Shown in pieces: positions 56,515-64,000 of a stretch of DNA of 64,000 nucleotides; positions within the stretch are counted from its first letter, which is position 1, and each line of letters opens with the position of its first letter. This DNA is from Lunularia cruciata (Eukaryota > Streptophyta > Marchantiopsida > Lunulariales > Lunulariaceae). Location: the NCBI GenBank assembly GCA_948567375.1, contig OX419760.1:2790001-2854000 (forward strand), given 5' to 3'. Both the position numbers and the translations under genes were made by a program. Under the pieces are notes generated by a model that did not search any database, was not told the DNA's origin, and was given only the letters and a program-made list of their open reading frames with translations.

Positions 56515-59340
56515 ATGGCAAAATATGGGAAAGTAAAAAATGACAAGTTCAATAGCAAGAATTTTGGATTTTGGAAGATGCAAATTGAAGAATATGTGTA
56601 TCAAAAGAAGCAACACCCTCCTCTTGAGGCAGAAAAGCCAAAAAAGATGGAACAAAAGGAGTGGGAACTTCTAAAATTACAAGCCTTGGTGTGGTCAGAT
56701 TGACATTAGCAAGAAATGATACATATAACCTGTTCATGAGAAGACCACTTACGGATTGATTAAGACATTGTTGAATATGTATGAGAAACCTTTAGCCTCA
56801 AACAAGGTATTCTTGATTTACCAATTGGTGAACACAAGGATGAAGAAGGTGCATTAGTTCAAGACTACATAAATGATTTCAACTCAATCATTTCAAGATC
56901 AAAATATGTGAAGATCAACCTTGGTGATGAAGTTCAAGCATTGCCATTATTATCATCATTACTTGATAGTTTGGGAGCAACATTCATAGTAGAGAGTATT
57001 TCCTCAAGATCAAGTGATCTCAATTTGAGAGTATACAAGACTTGATTCTCAGTGAAGACACTCATAGACAAAAAAAATTCAGAATCATCAAGTATGATGC
57101 TAATTGTTGAGAGTAGATGCAAAAGACCTTAGCAATGTCAAAGTCAAAGAATAGTAGATTGAAATCAAGGAAGAGAAGTGAGTCAACAAGCCACCAAGAA
57201 GTACACAAAGAAATTGTGTGTTGGAATTGCAATAAGCCTGGTCACTCCAAGAACTAGTATCAAAGTTGAAAGAAGAAGGAGAACTCAATAAACATAGCAA
57301 TAGAACAAGAGGATGCACTTTTTTGCTACGTGAAGAATTCCACAAAATCTTGGGTGATAGATTTTGGTGCATTATTTCACTCTACACCATGTAAAGTGAA
57401 ATGCTTAGCTTTATTGTAGGAAACCTTGGAAAGGTTCATCTCATTGATGATAAACCTCTTTTTATCAAAGGAAAAGGCAATGTGAATTTAAAGGCCTCTC
57501 AAGGTCAGTATGGAAATTGACAAAGATCAAATATCTCCCTAGACTAAAGAGGAATTTGATTTCCATGGGTCAGTTGGATGAGGAAGGATATCAAACATCC
57601 TTTGAAAGTGTGCAATGGAAGGTTACTCAAGAAAACCTGATTTTGGCACGGGGACAAAAGGTTAGAACCCTATCTGTTATGGGAATATCAGGCCATCTGA
57701 CAATGGTTGCTGATGCAATCTATCCTTTGATCTTATGGCACCAAAGACTTGGTCACATAAGTGAGAACGGTAAGGAAAAATTAGCTGCCAATGGCAAGAT
57801 CCCAGAGTTGAAGATTGTTCAACTTTGCTTTTGCAAACCATGTATTTTGGGAAAGCAAAAGTGAGTTAGTTTCTTTTAAGGCTACAAGAGCACCAAGAGC
57901 AAGAAAGCTAGAGTTGATACATATAGATGTGTATGGCCTGACTTCAAGTTGAGTCTCTTGGAGGATCTTGCTACTACATTACCTTCATAGATGATGCTAC
58001 CAGAAGGTACACGCTTATTTTTTGAAAAATAAATCATATGTGTTCATTTTTTTCAATTGATGTATATCTGAGGTTGAAAACCAATCAGGTTTGAAGATCT
58101 AGTGCTTGAAATCAGATAGTGGTGAAGAGCATAGTAGTAATGAGTTCAAAGAGCATTGTGTAGAGAATGGGATAAAACTGATCAAAACTATCCCTAAGAC
58201 ACCACAACAAAATGATGTGGCTAAACATTTGAATAAAATCCTCAACAAGAGAGCCAGATGCATGAGACTACAAGTAGGGTTACCCAAAAAAAATATGGGC
58301 AGATGAACTCAACATAGTTTCATACCTCATAAATTGAGGACCCTCAATTCCTTTGGGATTCAAGATCATTGAGGAGGAATGGTCAGGAAAGAAGGTGAAT
58401 CTCTTGCACTTGAGAACCTTTGATTGTGTCTCATATGCAAGGATTCAAGTTTGTGATAGGAAAATTTTCATTCAAAGTTAAAGAAGTGTTTCTTCATTGG
58501 TTATGGATCAGATGACATGGGTTATTATTTTTGGAATGAGAATGACAGAAAAATTTTGACAAGTAGAGAAGTTATTTACATGATAGTATTTACATAAATG
58601 TTATGTATAAAAGTAAGCTTGGATTAGGTTCTAGAAGGACAAGCAGAACATTGAGAAGAAGTAGTGTAGGAAGACATTTCAAAGAATGATGTTGTAGGAA
58701 ATAGGAGTATGGTAGAAAATAGAGATATCATACCAGATCTGATCATGCCTAAAACTAATTTGGGGAGATCTAATAGATTACAAGACCTATTAGAGAGGTA
58801 TTTCCCATCTGTATATTAATTACTCCTAATAGAAAATGGTGAACTTGAGTGCTACTCAAAGGCCATGCAAAAGGAAGACTCATTGCAATGGGAGCTTGCA
58901 ATCAAAAAAGAGATGTCCTCCTTAGAAAGTAATCAGACTTGGTCATTGACCAAGCTACCAAAGGGAGAGAAGGCATTGCAAAACACATGGGTGTAAAAAA
59001 TCAAAGAAGAACATGATGAAAGCAAGTGGTACAAGGCCAAACTTGTGGCAAAGGATTTTCAATAGACTAAAGTCATAGACTATAATGAGATTTTCTTGCC
59101 TATAATTAAGATGACTACCATAAGATTGGTCTTGGTTCTTGTGACTGCAAAGGATTTGCATCTATAGCAATTAGATGTAAAAACAATATTTCTCCATAGA
59201 GCCTTGAGAAGGATGTCTATATGACACAAATTGAGGGTTTCAAATCATAAACAAAGGAGACATGGTCTGCAAGTTAAAGAAGAGTATCTATGGTTTGAAG
59301 CATGCTTTTCAATGGTGGTACTTGAAGTTTGAAATAATAC
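56515..59340 (+). mobile_element. Ty1/copia retrotransposon, decayed and truncated in RT
   Basis: Order on the plus strand: Gag start MAKYGKVKNDKFNSKNFGFW with KMQIEEYVYQKKQ (56515), the zinc knuckle start CWNCNKPGHSKN (57219) and the protease region KSWVIDFGALFHSTPCK (near 57345-57395, D-F-G in place of D-S-G). Next is a 115-codon GAG-pre-integrase frame (57517-57864) with LWHQRLGHIS and C-x2-C. Integrase has LKSDSGEEHSSNEFKEHCVE (58106) and TPQQNDVAKHLN. RT starts with WELAIKKEMSSLESNQTWSL (near 58888) and YKAKLVAKDFQ (59031). It stops near 59340, before the YVDD motif and RNase H, so the 3' third and 3' LTR are missing. Stops throughout. Confidence 0.82.
57517..57864 (+). pseudogene. GAG-pre-integrase domain of the copia element
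   Basis: Best kept part of the copia element, 115 codons without a stop: YLPRLKRNLISMGQLDEEGY, then LWHQRLGHISENGKEKLAAN and CFCKPCILGKQK. The H-x3-H...C-x2-C ligands bind zinc at the integrase N-terminus. Upstream protease and downstream core are interrupted. Confidence 0.85.
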
Positions 59341-59999
59341 TATATTGTACTTTCATTATATTTAATATCGCTTATGATATGAAGATCAAGAGAAATTAAA
59401 TAATTAAATAATAAAAATAACCCATCTCTACCTTGGACCAAAAAGCATTGAAAAGCATGGAAAGCATTGAAATTTTATCTTACTAATGATAGGATATTAA
59501 AAATATTGCCAAACTAAGATACCACAAAGTAAGGAATTTGGTATTTGAGGTGGTTTCTTATGAGGATAATAGACTTCATATATGCTATTCTTATTTTGAT
59601 ACCACTATGTAAGACAATATCTAAGAGATCAAGTGGGAGGATTGAAGAGAAGAGACAAACTAAGAATAAAGGATTAATAATATATATATTGAATATTGGA
59701 GATAACACAAGGCCTTTCCACTTAAGTTAGATTTATATTTATTTCTTAAATAAATAAGAGGATTGAAGAGAAGAGATAAACTAAAAATAAATAATTGAAT
59801 CATCTTTATTGAAATATTGGAGATAAAAAAAGGGCTTTCTATATATACTTGAGTTAGTTTTTTTCCTTAAATAACTTAATTTGTTAACTTTCTACCAATA
59901 AGTTACTAGATAAAAGTGCTTACACCTAACTAGAACTTCTTTCACCTAATGCATTTCACTAGAGCTAATTTCACCTAGTGTAATGTCTTTGGGACAAGA
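59341..59999. repeat. AT-rich stretch with a 121-bp tandem duplication
   Basis: 'aggattgaagagaagaga' occurs at 59638 and 59759. In both copies it is followed by 'aaactaa.aataaa', 'attggagataa' and 'aggcctttc' or a variant, so an approximately 121-bp unit is duplicated. No coding content is visible. Confidence 0.6.
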
Positions 60000-60330
60000 G
60001 AAATCTTGAGAAAAATACAAGAGAAACACAAGTCTTCATCCCTCAATACTGTGGGATGAAGAGGGTGTAATTGAAGTGTTTGGTCCCGTGGGACCAAACA
60101 CTTCAATTTTTTAGGCCTATTTCATCCATTTAGGCCTCCAAAATTGGCTCTGAAGTTTTCAAGGTGTTTTTGGCCTCTACTCTATTAATGGAAGTTTTCT
60201 TTTGGTGACACCTCTATCTGATCTACTTAGACCATCATATATAACATCTTTCTATATATTCCCAAGCCAATTTATACCTCTAGATAATATATCTAGCTAA
60301 TGGTATTCCAAGTTCTTGTCAAAATTTGCA
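60000..60330 (+). repeat. Mutator-family terminal repeat copy interrupted by a palindrome
   Basis: The outer part (60000-60055) matches 44410-44470 ('gacaagagaaa...aagagaa.cacaag..ttcat') and the inner part (60108-60330) matches 44790-45005. The middle 300 bp of the repeat are replaced by a short segment with a 38-bp palindrome (60070-60107). Confidence 0.7.
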
Positions 60331-61250
60331 AATCACTATGATGATGTTCACTTGACCCAACTAGTCTACCCTGTCTAAGATTGCTCTTGCAATCAATCTA
60401 GCTGTAAATTTTTGCTCTTCTTGTATAGAATCTTTGACTTCCTATTAACTTTGAGTTTTCCTTGATGGAATGAGCACTCTCAATTGACATATTGCTTCTC
60501 GGTGTGATTTCTCAATGATTCATTCTATCTCAAAGTTGGAATTGCAAACTTAAGAGTCTAAGGAATTTTATGAGGCTTCTATAGTGATTGGATCACCTCT
60601 AATGAATGTTGTACTTTCTTGCTTTGCATTTAAATTCCTATGCATATCACACTGTCCTACTCTAGGAGCAGAAATGTCCTTATGAATGTGGCACTTTTTT
60701 GCACTCAGATTGAGACCATCGCACTTATCATACCATCTAGAAGTTGGAGACAAATTGTCTTTTGTGTGGTGCCATTTTGCCTTTGAATGTGAAATGGCAT
60801 AGCCATTAAGTACAATGGACCATGAAAGGTTCCTATAGCCATATTTGAATCTGTCCTCCAAGATTGTTGGTCTACAAAGAACTATCCCATAATATGGAGG
60901 AGCCCATAGACAATCACATAGTTGGACAAGAAGTCCTTAAAATCCCAGAGGAAGCTCTTCCCACAAGGATGTTCCCATAGACTTTTCCTCCATGATGGAG
61001 AAGCATGGGGTTTCTCATGGTATATTTCTTCTCTATCCCTCAATGGGAAGTAGTGCGGGCTGTATGGTCTGCACTTGGCACTATTTATACAAGATTCCAA
61101 GAGTTCTCCATCCAACATGTCCAACTAGACTGACCCATTGTCAAACACTTCTTGAAATCAATAAGGACCAAGCCATTTTTAGCAAACTTATTGGGAGATT
61201 GGCCAACCTTATCATTAGGTTTTATCATTAAGTCTTGTTTGTAAATTGGG
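60331..61250. other. Unassigned region at the edge of the last gypsy element
   Basis: Short frames only. A 97-codon minus-strand frame (60861-60568) and an 80-codon one (61124-60882) show no recognisable domain. They could be the decayed 3' part of the neighbouring minus-strand element. Confidence 0.4.
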
Positions 61251-64000
61251 ACCTCCTGGGTTTTGGAATCAAATTAAGTCTTCTGCTTAGCTTGAGTGGG
61301 TGTACTACGTGTAGAATGCACACAAACATTTTGTTCAAATTATGCAGCACAAAAGCTCTTTCTTTTGTTGTTGTCTCCACTCCAAGAGATTAAGAGTCCA
61401 TCTTAAATTTCCCATGAGCACTCTAAGTGACGGGATTAAAAATTCTCTTGGTAAAATCACCTCTTGCATGTAGACAAGCTAGAATGGATTGTAGCTCATA
61501 GTGAGTTTTATAGTGGTGAAATAAACCCAAAGAGCACCTAGAAGATTTTTCTCTCAATCTATGGAGTTTATACTTACCTTTTTCTTAAGGAGTGTCAAGA
61601 GGTTTCCATTGATACTTTTGACTTGACCATTTGCCTATGGGTGGTATGGTATAGATCAGTGTTGCTAGATCTTGTAAATGGTAGTTAAATCCCATACTCC
61701 TTTCTTGATAAATTGGGATCGATTGTCCATGATAATAAATAAGTAAACACCAAACCTTGAAATCATATTTCTCTAAAAAACTTGGATAATGACCACAGCA
61801 ATTTTTTTTACAAAGGATTCAATTTCTACCAATTTGTTACAGAGTCTACAATAACAATTATATAGTGATCCCTAGTCCATCAAACTATGAGATTAACAGG
61901 TCGCACAAAGTCAAGTCCACATTTCTAGAATGTTGAGCTACCAATACAAGATGGAGGCATATTTGTATCATGATAGAGGTTTGCCAACTCTTTGGCAAGC
62001 ATCACACATATATGCATATTGGTTGGCATTTGCCAAAATAGAGGGCCACTAGTATCCAGCAATGTAAACCTTGTGTGAAGAAAGTTCACTAGAGAAGTGC
62101 ACTCATGATTCATTGAAGTGGCACATTTTTAATAATATAGGGACCTCCTCTAGTCTTATACAACACCAAAGTACTCTATCTACCCCCATTTGATAGAGAT
62201 CTCCTTTCAAAATAGTAAAAGGAAGTGCAAATATATGAAAGCTTTTGTGTTTGGCCCGTTGTAAGTCAAAGTGCATGCTTCACATAAAGAGATAGTGCAT
62301 GATTTGGATCATCCAAGATGATTGTGTAGTTATGCTTTCCCACACATAGAAAATATAAAAGTCCACGTGATTAGTGCTAAGGGAATAAACAATAGGTAGT
62401 CTAGGAATATAGGACAAGAAGCCTATGTTATCATAAGATTTTTTTGGATGGTATTTCCCAATAAAAGAAAACTCTTGTAGGAGGAGCATCCAACAGGCAA
62501 ATCTTCCTACATGGCAAGGTTTATTAATCAGATATTTGAGGGTTTCATGGTCTACATAGAAGGCAAAATTGTTATTTATTAGGTAATGTCAAAACTTTTG
62601 GACAACAAAAATCATCCTAAGACATTCCCATTTTTTTGTTAAGTAGTTTATTTCAGACAATCAAATTTGCCTATTAGCATAGTAGATTGGGTTTTCCCAT
62701 TTCTCCTCATAATACAAAGCCAAAATAGTGCCCATAGTGGTATTAAAGGTATCTACAAAAACATGAAAAATCAACTCCTAATTTGGTGCTACCAAAATAG
62801 GAGTAGTGGAATTCTTTATGGTTTGGAATGCACTCATGCATTTATCCATCCACACAAAGTTGATTGTGGTGTGCAAGAGTCACGTTAATGAAGAGGTGAT
62901 CTTAGCTTACATATGAACATATCCTCTGTAGTATCTCGTACAACCTAAAAAACTTTGTAACTCTCATATGTTCTCTAGGATGGGTAACTTTTGAACGACC
63001 TAGATATTTTTTGGGTCCACCATTATGCTATTTTCATAGACCATGTGACCAAGGAAAGGCCCACAAGAGAAAAAAAATAGGCACTTTTGCAGATTCAAAG
63101 ATATCCACACTTGCTTGCAAATAAGCAGAACATCTCTTAGCAAGCTGATATGGTTACTACAAGAGCTATATGTGCATATATCATCAAGATACAGCTCCAT
63201 ATCCTTCCTTATTGCACCAAAGTAGTTCATCATATAGCATTGAAATGTTGCAAGAGCATTCTACAACCCAAAGGGCATCACTCAATAGGCATAAGTATCC
63301 TACTTAGTGATGCATGTAGACTTGTATTGATCTTTTGGACCAATGGCAATCTGGTTATAGCCGGAATACCCATCCATAAATGAGGAGTATAAGCTATGGG
63401 CCACTTTGTCCAATAGTGTGTCTATGAATGGGATTGGGAATGGGTCCAAGATGGTTTGAGCATTTAGTTTCTAGAACTCCACATAGATATGTACCTTCCT
63501 TGTATCCTTTTTAGGGACAAATAAGATTGAAGAGGCCCATTTGGTCTCTCTTATGGGATAGATAATCCTACACATTAGTAGTTTATCTAGTTTATCTTGC
63601 ACTTTTAGAGAGTAATTGGGATTCAACCGGTATGGTTTGGATCTTACTAAAATGGCATTTGGACAATATAAGATGTGATGCTAGCATATTTGGGGATCCA
63701 CACCCAAGAGTTCCATGTAGTCATAGGAAAAGACATCTCAAAACTCTTAGAAAATGGCTTGATATGAGGGTTGATCCTTTGTGGACATGTTGGTGCTGAT
63801 CTTCACAATTTTAGGTATTTCATTTGCTTGTGAGATATCAAGATCATAAAACTTGTCTATGATCTATAAGTAGAAGGGAATGGTCTCAAACAACTGCTTT
63901 AGAGGAAGTATCATTGCAACCTATCCTCAAGTATTGTGTAATGAACTTCTTGTTCCTTTTCAATTCTCTTTGTGGATTTCTCTACAATATCAACAACAAT
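61250..64000 (-). mobile_element. Ty3/gypsy pol remnant running off the right edge
   Basis: Minus-strand order: RT at about 64000-63000, with MMNYFGAIRKDMELYLDDIC (63233-63174), where the Y-L-D-D catalytic motif is intact, and FFFSCGPFLGHMVYENSIMV. RNase H follows at about 62950-62280 (HYLINNNFAFYVDHETLKYL, then EFSFIGKYHPKKSYDNI). The integrase zinc finger and core lie at about 62200-61300 (MDNRSQFIKKGVWDLTTIYK; PYHPQANGQVKSINGNL; FVCILHVVHPLK end). Many stops and frame shifts are present. No chromodomain is seen. Gag and 5' LTR would lie beyond the window. Confidence 0.78.

Noticed and set aside
1-64000. CRISPR arrays, bacterial operons, rRNA or tRNA genes
   Set aside because: The DNA is plainly eukaryotic nuclear. 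Repeats seen are transposon parts. No rRNA-like or cloverleaf sequence was recognised, though a tRNA scan could not be run.

Overview
The window reads as nuclear DNA of a land plant. About 54 kb is a dense, nested graveyard of decayed transposable elements. A single gene-bearing island lies at roughly 33.9-43.9 kb, with visibly higher GC, intact reading frames and normal splice signals. Three observations support a plant: an intact AWPM-19-type membrane protein gene (a plant family), an interstitial run of the plant telomere unit TTTAGGG, and chromodomain Ty3/gypsy, Ty1/copia and Mutator-like elements of plant type. A probable DNA polymerase iota gene and a retrotransposon carrying a cytosine methyltransferase make me favour a non-seed plant (bryophyte, lycophyte or fern), but the species cannot be fixed from the sequence.

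Layout. 0-4.9 kb, minus strand: a Ty3/gypsy-type element running off the left edge, ordered Gag, CCHC knuckle, protease-like domain, C5-cytosine DNA methyltransferase domain, reverse transcriptase. The methyltransferase is the most striking item in the window. It keeps one reading frame over about 330 codons, broken only by stops. 6.4-7.96 kb, plus: pol remnant of another gypsy element. 7.96-20.42 kb, minus: a chromovirus with both LTRs and an imperfect 5-bp target duplication, split at 10.28-17.49 kb by two head-to-tail copies of an unfamiliar element encoding a globular plus coiled-coil protein. 20.83-21.48 kb: a large inverted repeat. 21.2-31.07 kb, minus: an older chromovirus, split by a nearly full-length plus-strand chromovirus at 23.56-29.17 kb. 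31.1-32.5 kb: integrase fragment. 32.4-33.0 kb: Mutator-family terminal repeat copy.

Gene island. An AWPM-19-like gene (35748-36191), with a G-box about 0.8 kb upstream, is followed by a ten-exon Y-family DNA polymerase gene (37086-42199). I assembled that gene exon by exon. The 757-codon model has an intact frame, conserved catalytic residues and a C-terminal UBZ3-like finger. Its closest recognisable relative is DNA polymerase iota.

44.4-47.2 kb: a Mutator-like element with terminal inverted repeats of about 0.5 kb around a broken MULE transposase. 47.2-52.7 kb: a Tat/Athila-like integrase bracketed by direct repeats of about 0.55 kb, followed by a third copy of the coiled-coil protein. 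52.95-55.7 kb: a second, different coiled-coil element. 56.5-59.3 kb: Ty1/copia element. 61-64 kb, minus: a gypsy pol remnant leaving the right edge.

The only cellular genes I can support are the two in the island. All transposon genes seen here carry stops or truncations and look inactive. Many differences look like C-to-T decay, consistent with long methylation.
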